From: Cinclus cinclus
Taxonomy: Eukaryota > Chordata > Aves > Passeriformes > Cinclidae
NCBI RefSeq assembly: GCF_963662255.1
Contig: NC_085073.1
Coordinates: 3,348,001-3,412,000 of the forward strand
Length of the DNA: 64,000 nt
Reading direction: 5' to 3'
A model generated the notes under the pieces. That model did not search any database. It was not told the DNA's origin and saw nothing but the letters and a program-made list of their open reading frames with translations. The first letter of the stretch is position 1. Every line of letters begins with the position of its first letter. Below are positions 38,201-50,200 of this stretch, one piece after another. The translations under genes were made by a program, and so were the position numbers.

Positions 38201-41200
38201 AACACTTAGTGCTCTTTGTGGAAAGTATTAATTGTCCCAAGATCTCTACAACTGCTTTGAATTTTAAAGGTGGGCTCAACTTCTTGGACCTAAACCAAGC
38301 AGCTCCACACACAGTAGAATATTCTGAGGTTTCAAGTCTATGTCAATCTTTCCTCCCCCTTCACCGCCAAATTTAGTTAACACCACATTAACCATTTACC
38401 ACACTTGCTACTTAATGCTCCAAAGACTTGCAGACATGCATTTGACTTTAATTGCAGCTCCATGGTAAGCCACAAACATGGAAGTTCCTAAGTTTGCATA
38501 AGCCAAAGTTCAGTTTTAGCATCAACGTATTTTACCACCATACTGGAGTCATTAGCAGCAAACTCCAGTGTAAATCGTTGCCATAAATAGCCCTTTGCTT
38601 CCCACAACATTCCTCTTCTTTTTCAAGGGCTGTATTTCTGTTCTCTTTCACAGTCCTTTCCTCCACCCTGCCACACATGTTTTTTCAGAAGAGGTTTGTT
38701 GCTTACTTGCTTTCTTCATCCAGAAGATAGAAGAGGCCAGTGGGCTTCTTGCTGATTAAGTGAATGCAGGCCACATTATCAGTATAGTCAATATTGTGCC
38801 AAGTGATCCCTTCACTCTTATACTCCTCCTGTGTAGCTCAAGAAAATTCTCTTATCAGTACAGTGCCCTGACCTTTGATGTCCTGTGGTCTAAATGCTTA
38901 AAACAGCCTTGGACAGCTACAGCAAGTGGAGTTTGTTAGTTCAGGCAGCTGAGACAAAAATAAGAATTTATAAATAAGAACAGAAGAACAAGCATAGTGG
39001 CACAGATCAAAGGTCTTCAGGCACGTCACTCAGCAGGGTCTGTTTGGGGTAAAACTATTTCAAAACCAAAGCTGTGAAAGGAATGTTCTGCTGTGCTCTG
39101 CCTTCCCAGCAATCAGCAGCCTATGACCCTGGAGTCAGACATTACATCCACAGCACTCCAGTAAAACTGGGCAGACATAAAGGAGTTCAAGTCTATTTTC
39201 TCTTCCATAATTTTTGCATTTTTTTGGAGCTCCCTGACAAGATAACATGAAGCTCTTCTGCTGAAGTGACAATCCCTCAAGTGCTTGACAAGACAAGCTT
39301 CCACTAAGATACAGAAGCAAAATGCCAGGTTTTTTTTAATGCTGCAAATACCCACAGGAAAAAGTTAATGAAAGGTAATAAAGTAAAAAAATGATGAAGT
39401 AAAAAAAGAATCACATAGAAAAATAAGTTTTATGTTCAACAAAGGACAAAGAGCACCTCTCATGTTCTAGATGAGATGATGATAAATGCATTACTTTTAA
39501 GTAGGTGGAATTCAGTCTGCCCAACACAGTGCACACCGTGTTACAGAACTGAAATGCCATTTTCTACAGACAAAAAAGCCTTTCTTTAAAAAGATATAGA
39601 GATCCCCCTGAGGGCCCTCAGGCTGCAAGAGATACAGGAAATGGGTTGTTCAAGGATTAAGCTTGTTTGGAAAAATGGCATTAGAAAAAAAAGAGAAGAC
39701 AATGTAACTATTTACTCTGGCCAGCCTGGACAGCCAATTCTGTCCTAAGTTACAAAACAGGCACCTCAACATTATGTTTACACACAAAGTTTGGATGTTT
39801 GGTAATTTTATTTTCTTTAAAATGCTTGCCCAAAGTTGTTGACAAAGTATCACATACTAGAGAATGACTCCATTCAGCAGTGACCTGAGAACCACACTTC
39901 TGCACAAAGCAGAAAAAAACCAAGTCTGGAGCAAACCCCCCTCCAAAACCCAGAGCAGGAGCAGGATCTCTTGGCTCCCACAGCACTCAGTGCTCTGTCA
40001 GATGACACCATCTGCAAACAAGTCAATCAACGCATGCCAGTAATACCAGGATTTCAGAACCACTGCCAGGATCAGAGCACAGCTGTATCCCCTAATGCAG
40101 TTGGGTGGGAGAAGAAGCAAAGACTGGTTATAAAACACTTACAGACTGACAAAAATAACAGAAGCTGTTTCCCAACCATTAAAATAAAAACACCTGAATC
40201 CAACCCCTCACCTACACACTTCCAATACCAAAGTTCACAGTTTTAGCTGACTTCTGTCTGGGATCACCTGAATGTTCTCGTAGTTTTTGTAGTCAAGCAG
40301 AAACTTAGTGCCAGCCCTCTGAAGAAAGACCCCGTTAGTACAAGAACAGCAATAGTGAAAGAAGAAACTTTAATAGTAAAGACTTACAGAAAGAGTCAAG
40401 CAATTTTGCCATGGGGTTTTGTAGAGTAAAGGCTACGTTTGCACAATACATAAACACTGGATAAAAACAGGCTTCACTTCAGCCACTCTTGTTTCTTACC
40501 TGCTCCAATTTGAAAATGTGCTGATTGAAATAATACTGAAGTTGCTCATTTGCATAATTTATACAGAACTGCTCGAAACTGTTGGTTTCAAAATCTTCAA
40601 ATCCAAAAATATCAAGTACACCAATGGACAGACACTAAAAGAAGATGGGGAAATCTAGTTACCAGCCTGTCAGTGCCTTAACCTCCAACAGATAAACAGT
40701 CCAGAAAGCACTGCAGTCTGTGCTGGAAGATTTTAAATATTTAATAGCTCTGTCTACTGTGAAAACAGAGATGATTTAATATTACCAGGATATTTACCAT
40801 GGACTTGAGAAGTACCAAAATTTATCCCAGATATCACAACACATCATCTCTAGCATTGACTGTTAGGGCCAAACACACAACTGCCTGCAAAGACTTGGTT
40901 TTGTGAGAGACTTACTGTAACAGATTCCTCCATGTCCTTCTTGTTAAGGAGTGCATGATTGATTCTCAGAACAATCCAATCAAACAGAGCACTGTACAAG
41001 GACTTTGCCATGGAATCACGAGCTGTTATTGCCTGCAGATCAAACAATCTTCAGAATTTTGTTTAAAAAATAATCATTTCTGTTTCAAACCAGTGTCACT
41101 CACAGGTTACAGCCCCAGCAGAGATAAGTAAAACCACAATTCGCCTTTAATTCAAGCTTCTAACTTCCCAACCACCCTTCACAAAATGTGGAAGTGTACC

Positions 41201-44200
41201 ATAATAGCTTTTTTAATCCAAAACAGCAAGTTTCAGTTATTTAAAATCACTCTAAAAGTGCTCTTTTGCTCACCTCATTGAGACTATATGGCAAAATAAG
41301 TTTATCATTAGCAGTCACAGTTTTTCTTTTTGTTAGCACTTCTACCAGGATTTCCCGTTTAACCTTCAAAACAAGAGAGAACAAGAGTTGCTGTCACCAT
41401 CAAGCTCCTCAATGATTTGACTGCAGCAGTGAACATACAACTTCTTCAGAGAAGCTCTCTGACAACAGCCATTTATCATCCATCAGTAGCTTTACAAGTC
41501 CTACAACTTTTTAAAATTATCTTGATTACATTCATTCAGATGTTTGCCTGTGGTGCCAAAGAACACACCTACACTGAATCTATTCTTGCTCATCTCTGTG
41601 ATTGGTGAGTCAACAGATTCTATTTCCATGCTATAGGTTATATTCCATCTCTAACCCAAATCATCTCACTAATTTCATGTTTTCCCTCCCACAAGATAAA
41701 TTTTGTGGAAGTATCATAAAGGAGATTTAGATACAGCAACTGGGATGTCTGAGTGAAATGCTGAGGTAGAACATGACAAACAGGTGTGTCACACATTAAT
41801 GCTAAAGAGAAATACTCTACTTTCAACAGCTGGGAAAGAATGTCCAACACTTCAGGAGGTCCCACGTCCAAGCCTTCATCCCGACCTGTGGCTTTCTTCT
41901 TGTATGTGACATTGCCCAAATACAGAATAGCTGAAAGTATTGAAAAGATCCTAAGGAAGAAAAATTGAATTATGTCAGAATTCTTCTTAAGGGAGTTCAC
42001 TATAAAAGGTTAGCAGACCTAATTCTGCCTCAAGAATTAGTCTGTAAGTCCTCAAACAATCAGCTCTCCTTGTCCCCTACAGAACTACATGTGATCCCAG
42101 CTGCTTATTGCAACCCATGAACAATAACTGCCAGTAACAAAAGCTCAGAGAATCCCACTTACTGTTTCTTTGTTGCTGAAAGGAAGCCAACCATCTCCAT
42201 GGCTTGTTTTAATCTCTCGAATTCATGTCGGAGATCTTCTCCATCTTCAATTTTCAAGTTATGCTTCAAAGAGAAATCCAAAAAAAGGCAAAGAGAGAAA
42301 CCCAAACATCACAAAAGGCCCAGTATAATCTATTCTCCTTCCTTTCATCTTTGACACAGCACACAGACAATCCTTACCAATGCATTGGTAAATCACAGAT
42401 TACCTGGTTGAGGTAGAAATAATCTTCAGGTTGCTTGAGGTGAAATTCTTTACGCTCTTCCTCATTGACTCCAAGTAGCAAATAATAAAAGACATGGTAG
42501 TTCCTGCAAAGTCAATGAATTTCTCTCATGAAAATACAGTGGATTTTCTTTTATTCTGTATAATTCAGATGCTCTTAAATTGCAGCATTGGTTTTAGTTC
42601 TGTTGGAAAACTATATTCCTCCCTTACCTTTCATCTTTCTCTTGAGAAACCAGACGAGATTTTTCAAGCAGGTATTTTTCAACCACAGCCCTAAGGAGAA
42701 AATGAAACAAGCATGAAGGCAAAAAGAAAAGACCTCAGGAAACATCAGACAGCAACTGCCAAGAGAGTTCAAACGAGATCTGCACTAAAGTACCGAAGAG
42801 AAGAGCTTAGACACTACCTTAAATTTACCAAGTATTTCAGTAGGCCCTACATTGTGACTGAAACAAAGAAATACCCAAGGAACACCTCTCTGCCCTGCTT
42901 GGGTTTAGTGCAGATAACTTAAAACAGGCAGAGCAAGCAAGCAAAGTGCTGATGAAAGTTGCCACCAGAAACAAGACCCACAGAGTGGTAACAATGTGTT
43001 ACCCTGGAAGATTAAAACTTATCTGACAAGGCAGGACGAGGCAAGACCCCAGAAATACCCCAGATATCTGTCTGATTCTCATCCCAGCAAATCTGCTGGA
43101 TTTTTCTGTCAGTGAAGATGTCAGCCCAGCCAGAAAACCCCTACAGGGTGACAAAGTAACCTAAACAATAATTCCAAGTCCTTGGCAAGGGGTACAATGA
43201 TTGAGGACAAAGTTTGAGCCCCTTTTTCTCAGCCTGAAGACAAAACAAGTATATTCAAATTGTACCAATCTCCTGAGTTAGCGTGACTGAGTCTGAAAAT
43301 AAGTTCAATTCTTTCAGAATAACACTCAAGGCACATGTGGCACAGAGTTCCCAGTAACTCATGTTATTGCAAATGAGAAGAAATCCAAAGAAAAGAAACA
43401 CTGGAGTATAAAGGTCAGGGACTGCTCATGACACTCCACAGTCCCTCAGAACCAGCAAATGCAGGCATTAAGTATCTCATGTTTTAAGACCTTCAGACAT
43501 AAGCAGACACATTTAAGTAATTTTATTGCTTTCTTTATCTCTCTAACTGATGTTTAAACTGTTTCTTTAAAATGGCTTCCCCAAATCTATTTCACTTCTC
43601 TCAAAAATTCAGATCTTCTGGTTTTAAATGCAAAATGGAAAGGGCAGGAGGGTTATGCAAAAGCCTTCATTTAGCATGAAGGTAAAAATACAGCAGCAGA
43701 ATCTTAACCTGAGCCAGCTGTACAGCAAAGTCAGAATATTGTGCATCACCTTACAATTCCACAAAGCTCAGTTACAGAATTTTAAACACCACAGCATCGA
43801 CCTATTCTCATATGAGCAGAGCTTCAACAAGGCAGCATTTCATGTACAACAGAAGCTTCCCAGTTCCTAAAAGCACAGAGATCTCCCCCAGATCAGCTCA
43901 CCCTGTACTTACCCCCGGACAATACCATTCTCTAAATAGTTGACTTGAATGAACTTCCCAAAACGACTGGAGTTATTGTTATGTGCTGTTTTTGCATTTC
44001 CAAATGCCTGCAATAAAGCAAAATGAGTTAATTTTCAATCAAACTAAATACGTCAATGAACAGCTTCCCAAGCTCTTCTGTTCATTGTTCAGATTCCTGG
44101 TAGCTTCCAGAATAAATCAGAATACTGGGGGAACTACAGCACACAAACACTAAAAAGGCAGCCTAGGAAGCCCACATGTTCCTCACAGAACTATATGTGT

Positions 44201-47200
44201 TTATTATTTCACCCGTGCAGTAATGTCTATGGGACTGAGGGAAGGAAATAACACTTTTAGATATTTTCAGGGGTACAGGACAGGTAACCACAGGTAGAGA
44301 GTACAAATCAGCCTTAATCAGTAACAATTAGGACCTCGGAGAAGACATTCAGCAGTGTGAAAACAGCACAACCACCATGAAATCACCTCTTCCATACAAA
44401 AGTCACAAACCACATCCTATGCCCCCATGCATTGCTACCACTGAAAAATATTCCCCTTAAACACAACTTTTCTTCAAGAGAGACGGAACATTCATATCTC
44501 CTTTATAAAGTTAGCCCAGGAGTTTTCAAATTTGTGTATTAAAAAAAAAACAGGAAAAGGACAAACAGAAAAATTTTGGTTTACAGAACAACTCATTGGG
44601 CAGCTACTCTGCTACACAACACTGAAAATTTGAGTTTTATGATGAGGTGTTAGGAAAGAAAAAATACATATGGCACAAACTCTAACTGTGCATCTATAAT
44701 TCTTCTATCAGATCATGAGTCCTCTGACAGCTGACATAACACAAAATCCTGTGCAGGAGCCATGGTTGAGAACTACAAAGGAAACTTATTCCATGTAAAA
44801 CTCCAGTACCATTAGTTATTGGGAATGTCTTTAACTTTATCAACTCTTCACTATGTGTTCCAAGGGAATGGGAAACTTGTCATGCTTCTACCACACAGCA
44901 TCTAAAGAAGGAAACATCAGCAAAATGCAATTACTTGTAAAAAAACCCTACTCAGGGTAGACTATCTCAGCATCTTCTGCCACAGATATTTATTTCCTCT
45001 TAAAGCTCCAAGCAATTAAGTCCACCATTAGGAAATCATCCTCCCTAATCCAGAACCCTTGTGAAATGATTTGTAAAACGATTGCACAGAGCTGCGTAAT
45101 CTCTTCCCCCACCACACAGACACACTCACACACATCTGGAGCACAACAGATGTGTGAGTGCACTGCACAGAGCTGTGTGCACACCCAGCCATGCTGTGCA
45201 CATCCAGTTAGGGCTATGTCCATGGAAAACACTGCCATTATCATTATCTGTATGCTGAAAGTCTTCCCTTCTCTTCTGGTTTTGTTTTTTTTTTTTAATC
45301 AAAGTACCTTAAAGGTATTAGCAGTGCTACAGTGGAACTTTTGGGCCACTAATTCTAGACCAGCTTCTCCAAGCTCTCCCACAAGCAGATTTCCACCACT
45401 ATCCGCATTCAGAGAATCTGAAAAAATTCCTATAAACTGGGAGAATGTCCATAATTCTTCAGGCAACTGTTATTCCTGACCTAAAGGAATAAGCTCAAGG
45501 AGCTTTTCCTGTGCAGAGTAAGGAGCTTTTTCTGTGCAACTTCAGAAGAATCAACAGGCTTCAGCAGGGAGAGAGTCTGTGTCCAGAAGTGCTCACACAT
45601 GGCTGAAAGGAGAGGATTTGGATCCAGAAGTGCTCACACATGGCTGAGGCTGAGCTCCAGCTTTGGATTTTCCAAGACCACACCACACATGTTAAAGAGC
45701 CAACAGCATCCCCACTCCAGTTTTTCAAAGCAAGCATTGCCCAGCCACCGATATCTCTTTGCAGCATTTATCCACCAATGTATCACCCGGATTTCCTTTT
45801 TTCAGAGCCCATTTTGCATGCATATGCAAATTAATAGATGCATAAAATCCAGGTCAGCTCCTTGCAGTTGCCAAACCAGCAGCGAAAGTCCTGTGACATC
45901 AGCACAGTGAAATGTCAATACACCAAACCCCTCTTCCTCTCCGGGACAGTGGCTCAGCTCCTGCTCTGTGCAAAACACCATCCAACTTCCCATTCTGGCC
46001 TTTGGGAAATCTGCTGCAGTGAACTTTGCAGGCTACAGAGCAATGGACTTACAAAACGATCCCAGAAAACATTTTTGTCAAGTTTTCCAACTGAAGCCAC
46101 CAGTGAGCTATCAGGTCACCAGTCACGTCCAAGGAGCCAAAGCACAGTACAGACACATTTGCAACATTATTTTTTATTAATAAATATTTTTGGCATTACA
46201 GAGTTAAGAAATCCCATAACTTAGGCTTCCTGAAAAACTTTTCTTAGTGATTACTCATGTAAGCAATGAATACAGTTTAAAACTGAAGGCTCTTATGATC
46301 TCATGTGTCTGGTATTTAGTCAAAGCATACAGCAAATTCTTAAAAGCTGATCTAATATTAACAGTTTTTAGGAAACTTTTAATGTACTGGTTTCCTCAGA
46401 AGAGCCTTTAACATCTACAGCTTTTTGAAGAACATTCCAAGTCAGGTAACATTTTGGGTGGGTATATTTTTCGTAACATTTAACTTTAATGACTGTTACC
46501 ATGTTCTTCAAAATACTTTGAAGAGTACAAAATAAATTCAGAAGACCTGAGGGGACAAGAAAATTTCAGCTAAAGATAATTAATCCTTTATATAACCAAA
46601 CCCATTCACTGTTTTCCCTTGTGAGTCCATGAGAAGGCAAATAAAACCAAAAAACTAAAACTAAATCACTCCAATGCACAACACCAGCTGTATAAAACAG
46701 GGTGAGTCAGAAATAGCAGAGCAATGGCAGCAGGAATCAGAGCTGGGATAGCCTATTGTGGGAAGCAGGAAGTCATTCAACCCATCCTCTTACCTTGGAA
46801 TGCAGGAGGCAGAAACTGGAGCCTGTCACTTAAAACTCTTACAACAGGGATAGATATAAAAGGATGCAGAAAGTCACCAAATTCTCCTTTTATTTGTTAA
46901 AAAAACCCCAACCCCCACACACATGCTCCCAGCATGTACCTTAGGAACACAACAAAAATCTCATTTAATTGTTCCATAAGAATTGCCAGAATCTGAAAAA
47001 GCTACTGGGAGTTTTCACTCAGCTCCATGGCAGAACCACCACCGCACACAGACCCAGCTCCTAAAGTGCCAAAGGACAGGGGAGACTCGAATTCACACCC
47101 CGGCAGAGGAAATGACTCCTTCAGAGCTCAGCTTGGTTTATCAGTGGTCCTTACAACCATGCTGTGAAGTATCCACTCACCAACAGGAAACTGCAATGTT

Positions 47201-50200
47201 CAGGGTAATTCTGCAACTCCTCCTGCTGGGGGATGTCCTGGGAACTCCAAGCAATCCGCTCGGCAGGACTGAATGAACAACAAGGTGTTTTTTTCCCCCA
47301 AGAGTTGTGTGTAGCAGGAAAAGCAGACAACATCACATTTCTACCAGGAAAATCAGCACCATGCAAGCAAATGGCAAAAGGAAGTTCCATTCCTCCTTTG
47401 ATTACAATTCTTAAAGCAAACCCATGCAGATAATGGCCTCAAAACAAGCACTTTCCCTGGAACAGAGCAGGCTACACCCACGAGGTGCATGTGCAGGCTT
47501 TGATGGCAAATAGAAATGAAAACCAGAGCTGAAGCTCCAGCCCACCTCATCCCAAAGCCATGAGCACAGAGGGCTTGTCATGAGGGAAACAGAGCTGGCA
47601 GCAAATTGCTCTGCTCTTCTCCACAGAATTGTAAAGCATAAGACTTGCTATGATTAAACTTTACAAGTTTTTAAATGTGGTAAGTTCTAGAAAGTCTGAC
47701 TCCTCCCACCTGACTGTGCTGTCAATAATAATTCTCTTTAGAAGACAAATTAATAAAAGCTTCCTGTTGGAATTGCCATTTTATTTGGCCTTAATTATTT
47801 CCAAAGACTGGTTCAGCATCACTGAGAAATCAAGAACACATCCAAATGGGAATAAACAATGATTTTCAAAATAATACATGAAGAATTATGACACCCCAAA
47901 TATTTTCAGCCGTCACAACTCTCCCCACCTCCCATTTCAGAGGGAAATGAACTTTCAGCCCACTCAGAGTAACTGAAATTCTGTATTAAATGGGGTACAC
48001 TGAGGGTTACAATTTAACAACAGACAGAAAGCCAAGGGGAGTTCTGCTGTCAGAAACAAAGCTCCCATTCCCTCTGCTCTCTCACCACATGCTCCCATCC
48101 CCTAACTCAATTTTCTGCCACTTTACTAAATTAACTGGCTTGAAGAATAAGTTAACTTTATGTTTCCAAAACAAATTCAGTCTTATACCGCATGCTGTGC
48201 ATTCTATAGCTGAACCATGATGAAAGGAAAATACAAATTTATTGGAAACTTCTTCAGTGTGTATGAAAGGGTTTAATTATCTTGTTTGAGCCTAAAAATA
48301 AACAAAGGTTTGATTCAATATTCCCAATTTGACCCAAATAATATTTCCCCAAGGTTTGATCCCCTATTCCAAATTTGAACCCAAATAATTCCCAAGTGTA
48401 AATTCCTTCTTAGGATTTCAATCAATAAGTAACTTGAACTTAGTCAACACAAGAAGGCAAAGCTTCAAGTCAGCGAGCTATATTTTAATTTCTAAAATTA
48501 GAAAAGGTTGAAAAAGTCAGGAGTACCTTAAAACAGAGCTTATATTTATCTTCCCACCAGTTTTAAAGAAACTGCTCCTCACTAGAGATGATCTCCCTTA
48601 GCATGGAGATACAATTAGAACAAAAAAAACCAGCAAACCATAATCTGAGGGCAATTCCTGTATACCAAAGGCAACTGAAGGTAACTAAATGAACTGTAAA
48701 AGACCAGCACAAAGCTCAGCTTTAGGCACCACTGTCCATGTTTAGCCTCCCTTCCTGATCCTTTTTCTCTGGAAAGCTGCAAGAAGTGCCAAACATAATC
48801 AGAATTATTACAATTGATCTCTGCTTGTGAGCTCCTCTACAAGGAACCTTTTAAGCAGCTGAAATGGGTGCTGGGATGGAGCAGGAAGTGTCTGAGGTTC
48901 AGAGCTGCCCCATGACCACTCTCCCCTCATAGCCCATGTGACAGCAGTTGTGCTGATACCACGGTTAATTTTTAACTACACTGTCTCAGCATCAGGGCTT
49001 GCATCTCTCAGATGCTTGACAAGGCAACATCAAGTAACATTTAACACCAAATCTTTCATGGTCTAGCTGTAACTCCATTCTTCAGTCCAGAAATTGCAAT
49101 CAAGTAGCACAAACATTAACAACAGTTTATCTGTAAACTATTTAGAGATTTGAACTCAGATTAATCAACCAACTCAGAAACAGGACTCAGTAGGAAGTTT
49201 CCAATTTCCTAAACATGAAAAGATAAAATTATAAATCTACCTCCATAACACCCTAACTATGCTCACCACTCTGTGCTAGAAACAGCTGCTTTAACCCCTT
49301 GAACTTTTATAGAAAGTCAGCCTACAAACAGCCCCATTTTACTTAGGTAGAAGGAAAATAAAAGATCACTAAAATGAGGAAGTTCCGACCCAGAATGCAA
49401 CCCATTTCTACATCATGGAAGTTTTTAGTCAAGAATACATTTTCAGATTTGATGAAGATTCAGAATAAAACTTCAAAGTTCAACAGAACATTCACAAATA
49501 GTCTGGGCACGCTAAAACTGTTTGTGCAAAAAATCCCCAGAAACATCCACTTCAGAAAAATTCCCTTGTAGCACTTCAGTTCCCTTCAGTAAAAACCCAA
49601 AATGAGTCACCACGGATGGATTTAGAAGTGACCAGCTCTAAGAGGAGCCTGCAATCAGTTTAACTTCCACAAAGCAACATAAGCTTTCTGTGCATCCCTC
49701 CCCAGGACCAAGAGTTGATTTTATTTTTTTTTTAAATTATGCTTAGTGACTGAAATTGGGGAACATGGAAGCTTCCCTGTCAGCTGAATCTGATACATCA
49801 AAGCAGGATAACTGGATTTCACCTTTTGTGTTCTAAGCCTACCTTTTTAATGCACATTGAATTTACAGGAACATCTATTACATTCTCAAAGACTATTCTC
49901 TCATGAAAAGTACTACTAAATGCTCAGTGGAAGTCTGAGGAAATTGTGGTACTTAAGACAGCCAGTCCTAGCATAGAAAACCACAAATACCTCATTATGA
50001 ACATACCCAGATTTACACAACAGCCTGTGACTCCAGCAAAGTTATGAATTTTAGTTCTGAGCCCAGGAATAGATGCATTTGTCACTCAGCAGACAAACAG
50101 GCACACAGGACTTTAACTCTCTGCCTGGTCTGACACAGCTGTACCAGGTCTGTAGACGAGGATATGAAACACTTAAATTTATCAAAGGCAGAGAGATCAG

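Noticed and set aside
36093..38209. Open frames of 448-686 codons on both strands across the G-rich satellite
   Set aside because: They are by-products of a stop-free, 3n-bp tandem repeat, with reading possible in all six frames; only the exon 37555-37750 portion is real coding sequence.
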